A DNA stretch of 64,000 nucleotides from Colocasia esculenta (GCA_014218235.1 CM024759.1:10866712-10930711); one strand, 5' to 3'; counted from the stretch's first letter, positions 12,161 to 24,807 are shown. Translations and numbers: made by a program. The notes: generated by a model not told the origin, from the letters alone.

Positions 12161-12619
12161 TTGGAGGGTTGCCTGAGAGCATCCAAATGGTATTTGAATA
12201 GTGGGTGCTCAAGGCATATGACAGGTGACAAAAAATTATTTACAAGTTTTAGAGATGAGATTGGTCAAGTCACCTATGGAGATAATGGAAAAGGCTTAGT
12301 GTTAGGATGTGGAACAATAGGAACAAAGGAAAAGAATCTAATAGAAGATGTCATGTATGTAGAAGGATTGAAGCAAAACCTTATTAGCATCAGTCAATTA
12401 TGTGACAAGGGTCACTTGATGAAATTTTTGAATGATAAGTGCATTATTCAAAAGGATGGAAAAATAGTATTTAAAGCTCAGAGAGTAAAAAATTTGTACA
12501 CCCTACAACTAGCAGTATTAAAAGAAGTGAATTTATGTCTTGCAACCACTAAGAGTGAAGAAACTGATTATGGCACAGAAGACTCAGACATGCAAGCACT
12601 TCGGTTATCAAGAAATTAA
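12161..12619 (+). pseudogene. Copia aspartic protease of element A, catalytic Asp replaced
   Basis: The motif LNSGCSRHMTG sits where copia proteases have DSGCSRHMTG, so the catalytic aspartate reads as asparagine (AAT). The downstream part (GLKQNLISISQLCDKG, IFKAQR-like end) is a typical copia protease-to-integrase linker. The protease would normally cut the Gag-Pol polyprotein. With the substitution and the surrounding frameshifts this copy should be inactive. Confidence 0.8.
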
Positions 12620-13530
12620 TCAAGCATGATCTAGTTGAAGGTCTTCCGAAGTTGAAATTGAAGAAGTCTAGAATCTGTATAGCCTGTGCAAAGGGAAAGC
12701 AAACTAAGACATCATTTTAGTCCAAAACAGTGGTTACAACTTCCAAGCCTTTGGAACTCATTCACATGGACCTATTTAGACCTATAAGAACAGTAAGTCT
12801 TGGAGGAAAAGTGTATGGTTATGTGATTGTAGATGACTACACAAGGTACACTTGGATATCCTTTTTGGAAGTCAAATCATTAATATTTTCAGCTTTTCTG
12901 AAGTTCAACAAATTAGTACAGAAGAACCAGAAATTTTAGATAATCAACATTAGATCTGTTCATGATGGAGAATTTAAGAATGAAGAATTTGTAAGGTTCT
13001 GTGAAGAGAATGTCATAGAACATAACTTCTCTGCACAAAGAACACCTCAGTAGAATGGAGTAGCAGAAAGGAAGAATAGAACACTGCTAGACATGGCCAG
13101 AACTATGCTTACAGAGTATAATCTACTAAGATATTTCTGGGCAGAAGCAGTGAACACAGCCTGCTACATCATCAACAGGTGCATGATCAGACCAATCCTC
13201 AAGAAGACACCTTATGAGCTGTACAAGGAGAAAAAGCCAAACATCAGTCATCTTCGACCTTTTGGTTGTAAGTGCTTTATTTTGAGTAATGGTAAAGATA
13301 ACTTAGGAAAGTTAGATGCTAAAAGTGATGAATATTTTCTGTTAGGATATATTTTAAAACCTAGAGGATATAAAGTGTTTAATAGAAGAACCTTAACTGT
13401 AGAACAAACAGTACATATTTTATTTGATGAGACTAACCCTTCTATTAAGAGAATAGAAGAAGAAAAAGATTGTGTTGAAGATCTGTGCAGGGATCTGGAA
13501 CATTCATCTTTTGAAGAAAGAGAGAAATAA
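12620..13530 (+). pseudogene. Copia integrase of element A, broken
   Basis: Successive frames give a zinc-binding remnant (CIACAKGKQTK, about 12675), the first catalytic region (LIHMDLFRPI, about 12758), a damaged second catalytic region (IRSVHDGEFKNEEF, about 12950, where RSD is usual), and the third (NGVAERKNRTL, about 13055), preceded by a TAG where CAG is expected. The C-terminal copia hallmark HLRPFGCKCF is at about 13250. Stops and frame changes at 12718, 12937 and 13051 disable it. Confidence 0.82.
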
Positions 13531-13675
13531 GAAGAAAAGGAAGATCCACCACTTGAGGAACTTCAACAACTAGAAGAACCACAGGAAGGACTGCTTAGAG
13601 AATTGAGGTATCACCAAGATCATCCAAGAGAAAAACATTATAGGTGATCCTCAAGATAGGGTAAGAAAAAGAGGT

Positions 13676-14421
13676 ATGAACATTCCTTGTGATTTTTCTG
13701 CATTTGTCTCTCAAATTGAGCCTAGGACAATCAATGATGCACTGGCTGATGAATCTTGGATCCTTGCTATGCAAGAGGAACTTAACCAGTTCCAATGTAG
13801 TCAGGTTTGGACTTTTGTCCCTAGACCTTCTGACCATCCAGTTATTAGGACCAGATGGGTCTTCAGAAATAAAATGGATGAATCAGGAGTGATCACCAGG
13901 AACAAGGCCAGACTAGTAGCACAAGGGTATTCTCAAGAGGAAGGCATTGATTTTGATGAAACTTATGCTCTAGTTGGTAGATTAGAGGCAATTAGAATTT
14001 TATTAGCATATGCATGCTTTCTCAACATTAATTTATTCAAATGGATGTTAAAAGTACTTTTCTAAATAGTTTCATAAAAGAAGAAGTTTATGTTGAGCAA
14101 CCACCTAGTTTTGAAGATACTAAATATCCAAATCATGTTTTTCGTTTACAGAAAATATTGTATGCTCTGAAACAAGCTCCAAGAGCTTGGTATGAAAGAC
14201 TAAGTGCTTATCTTATATCACATGATTTCATAAGAGGTAAAGTAGATAGCACTTCATTTATTAAGAAATTTTCAGAAGGAATCTTGATAGTACAAATATA
14301 TGTTGATGATATTATTTTTGGTTCTACTAATGAATCACTTTGTAAATTCTTTGAAAATCTTATGCAAAGTGAGTTTGAGATGAGTATGATGGGTGAGCTT
14401 AATTACTTTCTTGGGTTGTAA
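13676..14421 (+). pseudogene. Copia reverse transcriptase of element A
   Basis: RTRWVFRNK, NKARLVAQGYSQEEGIDF (about 13900-13950), ALKQAPRAWYERL (about 14165) and catalytic YVDD at 14299-14310 are all present. A frame change near 14035-14045 separates the N-terminal and C-terminal halves: the first frame runs to LFKW and the next begins MDVKSTFLN. The segment ends ELNYFLGL with a TAA at 14419 where Q is usual. Confidence 0.87.
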
Positions 14422-15243
14422 ATTAAGCAGACCAAGGAATGCACTCACATTTGTCAAACCAAATACATTTCGGATTTACTTTCTAAATATGGTTTTGACA
14501 AGTGTAAGCCATTAGGAACACCCATGAGCTTAGGAATTAAGTTAGATAGTGATCCACTTGGCAAAAAAGTAGATCAAAAGATCTATAGAGGCATGATTGG
14601 GTCATTACTCTATCTTACTGCCAGTAGACCAGACATAATGTTCAGTGTATATTTGTATGCTAGATTTCAATTTGATCCTAAAGAATCACATGTTAATGTT
14701 GTTAAAAGAATTTTTAGATATCTTATAAACATAAGTAAATTGGGTTTATGGTATCCCAGATGTTCTGAATTTAAATTGCTTGGATATAGTGATGCTGACT
14801 ATGCTGGATGCAAGATAGATAGAAAAAGCACCAGTGGTACTTGTCAAATTCTTGCAGGTTGCTTGATTTCTTGGTCTTCCAGAAAACAGAACTCAGTAGG
14901 TTTATCCACAACAGAAGCAAAATACATTACAGCTGAAAGTTGCTGTACACAACTGTTGTGGATCAAACATCAATTGGAAGACTATGGTCAGAAACTTCAA
15001 GAAATTTCAATGTTGTGTGACAACACAAGTGCAATCAACGTGACAAAAAATCCTATCCAACATTCAAGAACTAAGCATATAGAAGTCAGACATCATTTCA
15101 TCAAGAACCATGTAAGTAATGGTGATATTTTACTTGATTTTGTATCTATAGATAATCAATTAGCTGATATTTTCACTAAACCTCTTCTTGAAGATATATT
15201 TACAACTATAAGAAGAGAAATAGGTATGTGTAATCCTGATTAG
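14422..15243 (+). pseudogene. Copia RT C-terminus and RNase H of element A
   Basis: The frame carries YRGMIGSLLYLTASRPDI, the RNase H start GYSDADYAGCKIDRKSTSG (about 14780-14840), STTEAKYITA (about 14905), LCDNTSAIN (about 15014) and the terminal ADIFTKPL (about 15165). These are in the copia order and the 239-residue frame is open. The pol stop is TAG at 15241-15243. Confidence 0.87.
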
Positions 15244-15818
15244 ATATGTATTTGATGTACTGCATGTTTAATTTATTGCAAATTTTTCTAAGTCCTGGAA
15301 CTGCGACTTTCATGAAGTCGGAGTGTAGGCTGCGACTCTCACAAAGTCGGAGTTTACTTGAAGTCGGATTGTGTACTGTGACTTTTGAGAAGTTGGAGGC
15401 GGCACTTCGACTTCTCAAGAATCAGAGTCTATGAAGTCGGAGTTCATGTTAATTAAAAAATATATAATAATATTAATTAAATAATTTTTTGTCATTTAAA
15501 GAGGAATTTATTACAATAACGGTTCACTCATTCAATCCGAGCCGTTCATCTCATCATCAATGGTCCATTACTTATTTCCATTTCTATATTAGAACCCTTT
15601 CCTCCTTTTCCCAAAATCATCTGTTTGAACTCTCTCTCCGACTCCCCTGTCATCTTCTTCCTCTTCCTACGTGTGGTGTTCACCCCGACGGAACCATCTT
15701 CGGAGCTTCTGCAGATTTCTTTCATCTCTTTGAAGAAAGGTAGGATCTTTGACTTCTCCAGACCATTTCCACATCTCCTTCATCATCCTCTCAGTCTCCT
15801 CTTTCATTTTTCTCTAGA
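15244..15818 (+). other. Spacer between pol and third ORF, with repeat motifs like the LTR array
   Basis: From about 15296 to 15446 the motif GAAGTCGGAGT and its relatives (CTTCGACTTCTC, GACTTTCATGAAGTCG) recur six or more times. The same motif family forms the minisatellite in the LTRs of A and A'. The rest, 15450-15818, is T/C-rich and ends just before the ATG of the third ORF. Confidence 0.65.
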
Positions 15819-18800
15819 TGGACTCTTCTAGGGCTCCCGGAGGCTCTCTTTTCACCCCTGAATAGTTTCAGAGGTTGTCCTCAGCTAAAGCCTCCATCTG
15901 TCTCGAAAAGGTTGTAGATTTGCGTCAGTTAACTGGTAGGCTTGGTGGGTAGTCAAAACCCTAGATGCCATGGGCTGGACCAAGCTCTATCAGATTAGCG
16001 AACCCTCCTTTGAGGCTACGATGAAGGCGTTTTATCTGTCTCTCCAAGTTAGTTCAGATGGGTCAGTGACTGGTTCAGTGAAAGGCAAGGTTATCACAGT
16101 GTCTGAAGATTTTCTGGTAGATATCCTGGAGTGCCCCAATGTTGGTCACCGAATCAGTGAGGCCATGCCCCTAGAGAAATAGAGAATTGGAATCATTGGA
16201 AATCTAGGGTCCCTATCTAAGAAAGGACTCCTACTTAATGAGTTGTCCGTAGAGAAGAGGATTCTGCACTCAACCATCACCAATATCATCACTCCTAGGG
16301 CTAGAACACATTCTTCAATTACTATCAGAGATGGAAGCTTGTTATTTTGGGCAATACAAAAACATAGGGTCAACCTGCCCTCTATTATTTTGGAGAGGAT
16401 GGCAGGATCAAGGAATTTGCAGCAGTCTCTCCCATATGGACCCCTACTGTAACGACCCAGAATCCGCATTACCAGTAAGTGATCAGTAACCCAAATTCTG
16501 ACCCGCTAACCCACGAGACAAGCTCGGAAGGGTAGAAAAGGATGTCCAAGGAGACTATACAAGGAGATACACACCATGCAAAGCTGTAAGATTTCACTAT
16601 ACATGAAATATAACATGTATAACTCAGAGTCCACACTAAGTACAGAGTACAGGAGTACAACAAAAAAGTACTACTCACTGCAGCTAGGGCGCACCAACAC
16701 CGGAGTGGCTAGACTCGCATGGAACGGGAGTCGACGACGACCCACCTGAAAGGGAGGGGAGTGAGTCTCAAGAAAAGAGACCCAGTAGGGAAAAGTAACC
16801 CCCACCGGCAACAGTACTAAAGTACGGAAAATAAAAACAGAAAGTAAATACACGTCGCACCACAACCAAAACTAGTGACAACCACGTGTCTCCTTGATAG
16901 GAGTGCGTTACAAGACTGTAAACCTTGCGGCTCAGTAACACACACTCACACACACACGGTAAGTAGGACTCAGCTAGGGTCTGTGGTTCGGCGTCCCGTC
17001 ACCACAGAGTCTCTCAACCCCAGCCACGTGTGCACACTACAGATACTCTCTCTCGCGTCTGGTCCACGATCGATTTTTCCCCTACGCCTGACCCTAGCGG
17101 TAGAGAAGGGGCTCCACGGAGACCGGCTCGAAACCACTACAAGGAGTACGCACAGGACAAAGACACTCTCAACGTCCTGGCTTACCGACGGAAGACCCCC
17201 ACAGGCCGGTCATCTAGACAGAGCGTCGCTCTATGTCCAGGTGACAAATAGAAACAGAGGCACGGTAACTCAACGCGAGTACAGACGGTAACACTCTCAA
17301 TGTATGAAACACCGTACAATAGACGGACACCTCGTGTCACGTTTCGACATAGTTAATTACGCATATGCACAGGCGGAGCCACACTCTAAGCCTGGCAAAA
17401 TGTGTTAACAGGCGGACATCGCACCTCAACACCTCGAGACATAAAACAGGATCAAAAGCCTGTTGGGACACAAGATATTAACGACAATATCGAATGTTGC
17501 CAATCAAGATATAGATGGCACTCATATTGCCGCCAACACTTGGTTAACGGCAATAGATCTTGTCGTTAACATCTACATTGAAGATATCAACGTCAACATA
17601 TGTGGACGTTAATATCCTCAGCCCACTGAACCCAGAACAATGCCAGGTCAGTCCAACTGGGCAAAACCGCCTAACACTACACAAATTGATGGAGGGGAAC
17701 ACCTCCTCACATCCTCTAACACTACCAGAACTCTAGATTTCTACGATCCAACACTTGGATCGCCCAAACCACCCAAAATCCCGGCATGGCATAACCCAAC
17801 CCTAAAATGCGATTAGCATACTAATCTACAATAAATAAGCATGCTGATCTGTTAAGGAAGGTTTAAGGGGTTAAGTCCCTACCTCAGAATGCCTTAAAAA
17901 CACCTAAACAGCCACCAATCGTGCCGGAACTCCTCGAAGTCTCCGCACGAATCACACCAAATCTTCACGATTCCCGCCCGATCTAACACCGCCACACGTA
18001 CCAGGGTCTTCCCACGAGCTCCCGTCAACCGTCGGAAGTGGTGGAAACGGACAAAGGTAAAAGTGGAGGGAAAGAGAGGAAGAGAAAAGGAAAGGTTACT
18101 GCTCATGGGCTGCCCTATTTCTACAGGCACGACAAATAGACGTCCACATCTCTTGCCGTCTACTTGAACCGCCAATGGGTCGACGTCCGGACCGCTTGCC
18201 GTCAAGTTCAACAACAAACGTCCACATCGCTGGATGCTAATAGCAAGTCAACGGCTAGCCCCTGGCCGTCAACCCCAAGTCAACGACAATATCCATTGTC
18301 GTCAACCACACCTGAACCTCTACAAGACCCAATAAGGATCCGCTGAGACCCGAGACCTTACACCTGCTGACCCTGTTTTTTAGAAGATTTTCAGTTGAGT
18401 TCAATGATGAACTTTCTGTGGCTATGGAAGAAAAGATAGGTCTGTCTACTTTAAGAAGAAGCCACTACAGTTTGGAGAGCAAGGCACTAAATTTATGGAC
18501 CAAGGACTCTATGCCATTTTGCTCTCATGAAGTATTTCCTGATGAGGCACAAAACTCCTCAACTATTCCAGCTGTATAGCCTCCACAGATTGGCACTGAG
18601 GTAGGAAGAGAAGAAGCTCCTGTGGAACAACAACAAGAAGAACAAGTACAAGAACATCAGCTACAGCAAGAGCAAGCTCAGGCTCCTGTCCCATCTCTTA
18701 AGCAAGAAGCACTAGGAAACACAATCAGTCAAGTGCTTAGAGATTTAAGGGGCAAGGGAGTAGCACAAGAATAAGAAATTCCCATCACTACTCCTTTTGA

Positions 18801-21024
18801 GCCAATGTTTGAAGAAGAAAGGCAACATGTCTCTCCTCCACCTATTGAGACCCGGCCAAGGACTCAGGGGGAGACTAGCAGTAGTTCAAGCATTTTGATG
18901 GCTTTATTGGTAAAACAGCAAGAGGGCTTGTCGCTTCTACAAATGCAAGTCTAACAAGTAGATGTGAAGTTTGATTTTTTAGTTGAGGAGGTCCAACAGA
19001 TGAAGGATCTTATGCTCCAGTTGGTGTGCCAACAGGGCACAAGTAAGTCTTCTGCTCCATCCCAGCCAGAGCAAGAGCAGCAACAGCCAGAGCAAGAGTA
19101 GAAGCAGGCAGAGCAAGAGCAGCAGCAACAAGAGAAAGAGCAGCAACAGCAAGAGAAAGAGCAACAGCCAGAGCCAGAGGAACCGCAACAAAATAAGTCT
19201 GAGGAAGTGTCTGCTCAGAGAGAAGTATCTGCAGTTGAGCCAGAGCAGCAGCAGCAACAGTCCCCTAAGGAGAAGAAGTCAAGTTCTAAGTGGCCTCTAG
19301 AGTCTGAGGATATGGGGGTAGATACCGATCCCACAGTCAAAATCTTTAAGAGAAGGGTTAGAAGGAAACTCCATAAGGATGGTCAGCCTATTTTCCCTTC
19401 TCAGCCTTTAACCATCTCCTCCACTCCATCTGATCCAATCCCTCCTCCTACTGCTACTACTGCTCCTACCCCTTATGTGTCTGAACAACCTCCTCCACCT
19501 TTCTCTTATCCTACTACCCCCATTGCTCCTACAACTCCAGCTCCCTTTGCTGAACAACAACCTCCACCTTCTCAACCTACCTCATCTAATCCTCCTCCCT
19601 CTACATCTCATCCAGAAGATTAGCCTCTCGCTTTCAACAATATTAATTTCTCTATGTATCCTTTGAAGTACTCTTTCAAGCCTTCCAAGGTTACCATACC
19701 CCCTTTTCACACTCAACCTTCTCATTTCTTTTCCTCTCTTCCTACATCTTCTACACCCTCTTCTGGCAGATCCACTCTTTCCTTTGTGGAGATTATACCT
19801 AGTGTGGTACTTTCATCCAAAGGTGGGTGCCAGTTAAAAGACAATCCTGCCAAACTACTTCCTCCATTCTGGTATGCTTTTGTATACCATTCTGAACACC
19901 ATATGAACCTGTTCAAGGAATTTTTGTCTATCGAAGTCTTCCTTGAAGTTCATGAGATGCCAGGCTATACCTTTGAGGACTGGTTTCCCTCTTTACTCCA
20001 AACCTGTCAAGTACTGTTGGCTGATATGAATCTCATCACTCAGAAAAGCCACAGTCTAACTCCTAAAGCCTTTCTAGAACTCTATCCTGATGAAGCCACC
20101 AAGTACCAACAAACTCAGTCCAAGAACCAATTTATGGATATTTTCCTTCACCTGAACCTTAGATTTTTTGACATGTTTGGTACCCTCTTTAGAGAGTTGC
20201 AGACCAAATACACTAGATTGAAACAGTTCAATGAAGCTAGATTCAGGTTGGGTCTGCCTGATGTCAATAAAGGTCAATGGGAATCTATTATCTGTGGGCA
20301 AAGAGAGATCATACCTTCAATGGTAATTGGATTACCTTCTGGGCTGCATCCAAGTCTAGTTGGAGCCATTTCTGCTAGGAAGAATTTTGCCCAAGTTGTC
20401 TTTAACAGACACATCAGAATAGCTACTAGATTCAGAATCAAGTACAATATGAATCTATCATTCCATAGGGTTGCTCTCATGCAAGCTCCACATAACTCTC
20501 AGCATATGTTAGATTTTCAGAATTCTTTTACTGAATCTGAGTGATTTATAGAAGATCAGTGGGCTGCAGCATACCCTGAAGACCATTCTGACTGCCTGAA
20601 GCTCAAATTGTTTATTTCTGAGTACCTCTCTAGAAGTTTTGAACAGTTTTGGAAATCTATTGCACATAAATGGAAGCAGAGGTACCTAGTATACTATCAA
20701 GCCAAGGAAGCTTCAATCAATCAAGGTTTACATTGGAATATTACAGTTTATGAATTCCTCCATCTGGTCGCCAGTAAAAAGTTTGTCCCTCTGAAGACTC
20801 TTTTGCGCCCTAGCAATTACCATAGGAGAATTAGCTGGTTCCATCATAGACATGTCAAGTCTTATAGGAAAATCCCCTCCATAGGACCTTCTTACAACAT
20901 AGATTCTGCTAAGTTTAAGAATTTCTTTTCTGGCAAAGAGAAGAAACTTTGGGCTCTTCTTAAGCCGTTCCTTGCCAAGATCCCTCCTTCTCTGTATCTT
21001 CCAAGCTCTTTATCAGATTCTTAG
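15819..21024 (+). pseudogene. Env-like third ORF of the Sirevirus element, split by solo LTR C2
   Basis: With C2 (16448-18362) removed, about 3.3 kb of decayed coding sequence remains. In order: an ATG opening with SSRAPGGS (15819); a domain with WTKLYQISEPSF, VKGKVITVSEDF and LECPNVG (15970-16180) that resembles the plant transposon-protein family catalogued as Transposase_32; a Gln/Glu-rich segment (18600-19260); a Pro/Ser-rich segment (19380-19620); and a C-terminal domain (19654-21024) rich in aromatic residues. Stops occur at about 15864, 18577, 18772, 18952, 19099, 19621 and 20542, many TAG. Sireviruses commonly carry an env-like ORF here. I see no clear signal peptide or membrane segment, so the env label is positional. 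Confidence 0.6.
16448..18362 (-). mobile_element. Solo LTR C2 (TGTAAGG family, antisense), TSD CCTAC/CCTGC
   Basis: The + strand reads TGTAACGACCC to GACCTTACA, so the LTR lies on the - strand (TGTAAGGTC to GGGTCGTTACA). It is 1915 bp and flanked by CCTAC at 16443-16447 and CCTGC at 18363-18367, one mismatch. It carries no coding domain. Repeated motifs of the type TTAACGNCAA or GACGNCAAG lie at 17480-17600 and 18120-18310, as in C1 and C3. A CA microsatellite is at 16940-16960. The host ORF resumes after 18367. Confidence 0.83.
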
Positions 21025-21242
21025 ATGTAATTTGTACTTACAGTCATCAATACATGTGCAGATCTATTATACATTTCTCTGTGTTTCTTTCTCTCTCTCC
21101 TTGTCTCTTATCCTTTCTGTTAAAGCCACAAAGAGGGAGAAAGAAAGAAAGTAAGAAACAAATACATAGGACATAGGACACAGAGTGTTTGCAAAATTAA
21201 ATTTGTTTTCTCACTATCTATTTAAAAGTTTTTGTCATTAAC

Positions 21243-21256
21243 AAAAAGGGGGAGAA
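21243..21256 (+). promoter_or_regulatory. Polypurine tract of element A
   Basis: AAAAAGGGGGAGAA ends one base before the 3' LTR TGTTGAGC. A polypurine tract of this form directly beside the LTR is usual in Sirevirus elements. Confidence 0.88.
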
Positions 21257-21257
21257 T

Positions 21258-23298
21258 TGTTGAGCAACTATCCCTTAAAAAAATTGTTTAAGATTTTAAA
21301 CTATTTTAACATGGTGATTTTGCTATGACAAAACCCTTTTACAGACTTTCTACAAAACAAATCTACTGGAATATATCACAGAAAACATAACTTGTACAAT
21401 ACTATGTATCAACACTATCTTGAAATTTCCTAAGTCCACAAAGTATACTATGTACCATACTAACTCTGACTGTGGACTCCGACTCCAAGAAGTCAAAGTG
21501 TTGAACTCCTTGGAAGTCGAAGTATAGACTTCGACTCCTCCAGAAGTCGAAGCCTAGACTTCGACTCTCCTAAAGTCGAAGTAAGGTGTCAATTGATCAT
21601 GTCACTTCGACTTCAGAAAAGTCGAAGTCATCACTCCAACTCAAGAAGAGTCGAAGTCTTCACTCCGACTCCTGAGAAGTCAAAGTCTCTATATTGTTTT
21701 TGAACTCCCCTAGAAGTTGAAGTTGTATCTATTGTTTGTTTGACTCCGATTCCAAGAGAGTCAAAGTACATGTCTTTCTGACTCCGACTTTTCTAACTAC
21801 TTCTGTACTTAGATATTTTCTGGTATAAAATTATTATTTCATAAGATCCATGAAATCTTGCTTGTATGCTTTCTTAATGTGATTGTTATCCCTATGACAT
21901 CTATTACAGAATGTATAATACCTGTTTACCCTATAGAATAATGTTCTGTCTTGATTACTATCATTTAAAATATTCTGTTAGGTAGGATATATTATATTCT
22001 AAGTGACCACAAAAAATTATGCTTGAAAAGATGTGAAATATTTATACAAATTGGTCTCTTGCTTTTTTTTCTTCAGAAGTTCAGTTCTTGTTTATTCAGT
22101 AGTTGTCTTGCAGTTAATGCCAACAGGCGTGTGGGGTATCTGACAGAGGCTCACGTACCACTGTCAGAACCTTACCTTACCCTCTGATGCAACTGTATGT
22201 CTGTCTTTTATTGCATTAAACATCTGTCCATCTGAGGTTTTTATACTTTGCATATATTTTTGACTAATCTACCTCAGAAAGTATGGAGGTATCTTTTTTT
22301 TTGTCTTCTCCTTTGTTGTAGAATATTTATTAAGCACGTTTCCAGCATGGAGTTTCACAGAACATTAAATATAGTCTGTCCTTCAAGCTGTGAAGCCTCA
22401 AACATAGTCTGAAGTCGTTGGAAAGCCAAAAAGGTGAAGAGCTGTTGGATAACAAGGATCTCAACAACACCCACATCTAAAGGATCAACGGCTACTCCTC
22501 AACTGGCTAGTTCTCCAATGGATAGCTTCAAACGGAAAGTTAAAGAATTCTAAAGCATATATATAAGCCGAAGTTTGAAAAAGACATACACTTGGAGAGC
22601 TAGACCAGTTAGCAATACATACAACTCACATCTGCATTCTGTTAGCCTTCTCAAGTCTTCTACTGAGTTCAACGAAAGAGATCTTCCACAGTCTGAAAAC
22701 TTCCAGGCTCTCCATTTCTTAGAAGTCTTGTTTCTGTTGGATGGCATTTGCAATCCTTGATCTTTTCTTCAGTCCACCCTTGTGTGATTCAGAAAGTGTT
22801 AGAGCTAAAAGTCCTTTTGTAATCCTTTCTGAATCCTCAGTGTTTGCTCATTAATGTGAGCAAGCACATTAGTCTTTCATTTCTGTTTTGTGCAACCAGC
22901 AGGAGGTTTGTTCCTGTAGTGCCCCTCTTGTGAAGGGAAGACCTACCGGTGTTGGTAGTTGTTGTACCCCTAGTTAAGGGAAGACTTGCTTTGGAGCATG
23001 TGGGCTTGTAATTCCTCTCAAGGGTGAGAGAAAGCCAAGTATTATTGGCAGTTAGTGAAATCTCAAGTGGTTTGCTTGAGGACTGGACATAGGACTTCCA
23101 TGTGGGAAGGGCCGAACCAGGATAAAAATTCTTGTGCATTTGTGTGATGGTTTCCGCCAAGTTTACATTTGTTTCACATACTACACTAAATGCTAACAAC
23201 TCTACTTAGTGTCATCGAATTTCAGATAAATTTTTTAAGCGCAAGAAGTCTTATTCACCCCCCCTCTAGGACATTATAAGGGCCATCTCGATCCAACA
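21258..23298 (+). repeat. 3' LTR of element A
   Basis: The LTR is 2041 bp, TGTTGAGC to CGATCCAACA, with TGTTG/CAACA inverted ends. Its order is an AT-rich start, a minisatellite (about 21474-21795), a TATA box TATATATAA (22559-22567), a conserved box with GGACTGGACATAG and TTCCATGTGGGAAGG (about 23080-23110), and a C-tract TATTCACCCCCC (about 23255). It is uninterrupted and serves as the reference for decoding the broken 5' LTR. Confidence 0.9.
21474..21795 (+). repeat. Minisatellite in LTR A (AGTCGAAGT / GACTTCGACT motifs)
   Basis: About a dozen imperfect units mix ACTCCGACT, ACTTCGACT and AGTCGAAGT, so short inverted pairs recur every 20-30 bases. The array lies 0.2-0.55 kb from the LTR start. 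The solo LTR A' holds the same array at 31970-32420 in reverse orientation. Confidence 0.8.
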
Positions 23299-24807
23299 AA
23301 AGAATCAAACTCCCACTCTTCTATACCTCATCAGTGAAAAGATGATAATTGATGAAGATTTTATAAGTTTTTCTAATCGGTGAAGAGCTATGGATTCCAC
23401 GTTGATGTTTCAATCCCCGAATCTCAGGCCATCTCAATGATTGTCAACAATACTACTCTACAACTCAAATAAATTTTGATGCTCAGTAAATTTTCATCTT
23501 TTGGCCACTTGTACAATCAAGCCAAATTGTCCAAACATATATATGGGATGCTACTCTCCCTTCTTTCTTTGGGAATCATCCAAGCAATAGGAAAACTCCT
23601 ACTGCTCCTACTTTGAGGGAGTAGTGTTAGTAAATCTGATAATTCTTTCAACTTGGTTGACAAGCCTTCAAATCCTTCAAACCCTACTGCACCATTTGAT
23701 CAACCCAGTCAATCCAACACAAGCAAATCTTACAAAAGAGTTCCCCCTCTGGCTAGTTGTTCCACACTTGGACCCAAAAGGGCCTCATACCTTGCCCTTC
23801 CAAAGTCATAGATGATGTCTTTTATGCTCTCTTGATAGCCAAAGCCATTCAACTCCCCAAGAGTGAGAGAGCATAACCATAGATGCTGACATCTCCAAAT
23901 ATTGCCCTTACCAAAGAGCCCTAGGCCATGACATTCATAACCATTTTATCTTTAGGACTAGGTATATGATATGAATGACGAAGGCAAAATTTATTGGATG
24001 ACATGAAGGTTGTCATTGCCGACCTTAAGAAACCCAAGATAGAACTAGGCATTGTTTAGAATCCCTTCCATAATCATTAGTAGGATTGTAAATTTTTTAA
24101 GAAAAAAGGAGAGTGTGAATACTGTTATATCTGATAATGAGTCTAAGGTCATTAGGAGAAGCCAGTTTTGGGCCTAGAAGGTTATGACAAGATGTATGAG
24201 TGTCCTTTAGTTCATGAATCCATAGAAGAGTCAGTCCCCATCATCGGCACCATCATACGGGGTAGTCACCCCTTGATCTTGATTAAACCAATTGTATCAT
24301 CCTCTCAGTCCCAACCACCGCTCCATCAGGTCTTGAATCCTGCCTTACTTCTTCATGAGTCAGCTTTTTGTATCCTATTTCTCTACTCAGCCACCTCCAC
24401 CTAGGTTAATCCATCCCAAGAAGGAAGAATCTGAGAAGGTTATTGTCTATGTCACTCTTCAGAACCAAGTTGTTCCTGATCAATATGATTCACAATAGCC
24501 AGCCAGTTCACAGGAAGTTTCTATATAGCACGAGTGTGACATTCTTCAGCATCTTGATAAGGCACTTGCTAAAATTTCAATTCTTGAGCTTATCAAGGGA
24601 TCTTTGTCTCTTCATTTAACTCTTATCCAGTTCCTCCAAGGAATCACTATTTCCGATGATCTTCCTACTACTGGGGTTTCTAATGCCATCTTATCAGCGA
24701 CACAAGGTCCATCCATATCCTTCTTCAAGAGAGATCTTCCCCCATGGCCACCCAGTCACTCACCCTTTGCTTGACTGTCATACTCAATGGGGTGACCATC
24801 AACATTG
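23299..24807 (+). pseudogene. gag remnant of Tat-type element E
   Basis: Most of this 1.5 kb is decayed. The best landmark is at about 23885-23965, reading ADISKYCPYQRALGHDIHNHF, which matches the gag zinc-knuckle region of Tat elements (KYCxYHRxxGHxxxxC) with the last Cys lost. The same region of element D reads TKYCIYHRHPGHNVSNC at about 46180. A segment at about 24540-24680 (ISILELIKGSLSLH, ITISDDLPT) matches the pre-protease region of D. The 5' part of E presumably continues left of copia A, outside the window. Confidence 0.55.

Larger units (their letters stand above)
6373..23298 (+). mobile_element. Copia element A, Sirevirus type, with env-like third ORF; interrupted three times
   Basis: The internal order is 5' LTR remnant, Met-tRNA primer site (10332), gag with two zinc knuckles, protease, integrase, RT, RNase H, a long third ORF, polypurine tract and 3' LTR. 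Order PR-INT-RT-RH is copia. The long LTRs, the gag opening (RPPFFDG near its start), the initiator-Met primer site and a large ORF after pol fit the Sirevirus/SIRE-Maximus lineage. The first part of the 5' LTR is absent because the Athila element lies there. Solo LTRs C1 and C2 are nested inside. The 3' flank begins AAAGA; the matching 5' flank is off the window. Confidence 0.85.

Noticed and set aside
16875..17291. 138-residue + strand ORF in C2
   Set aside because: It has no recognisable domain, lies within a solo LTR and includes a CA microsatellite.
18979..19257. Leu-rich - strand ORF resembling a membrane protein
   Set aside because: It is the complement of the CAG/CAA (Gln) repeats of the third ORF of element A.
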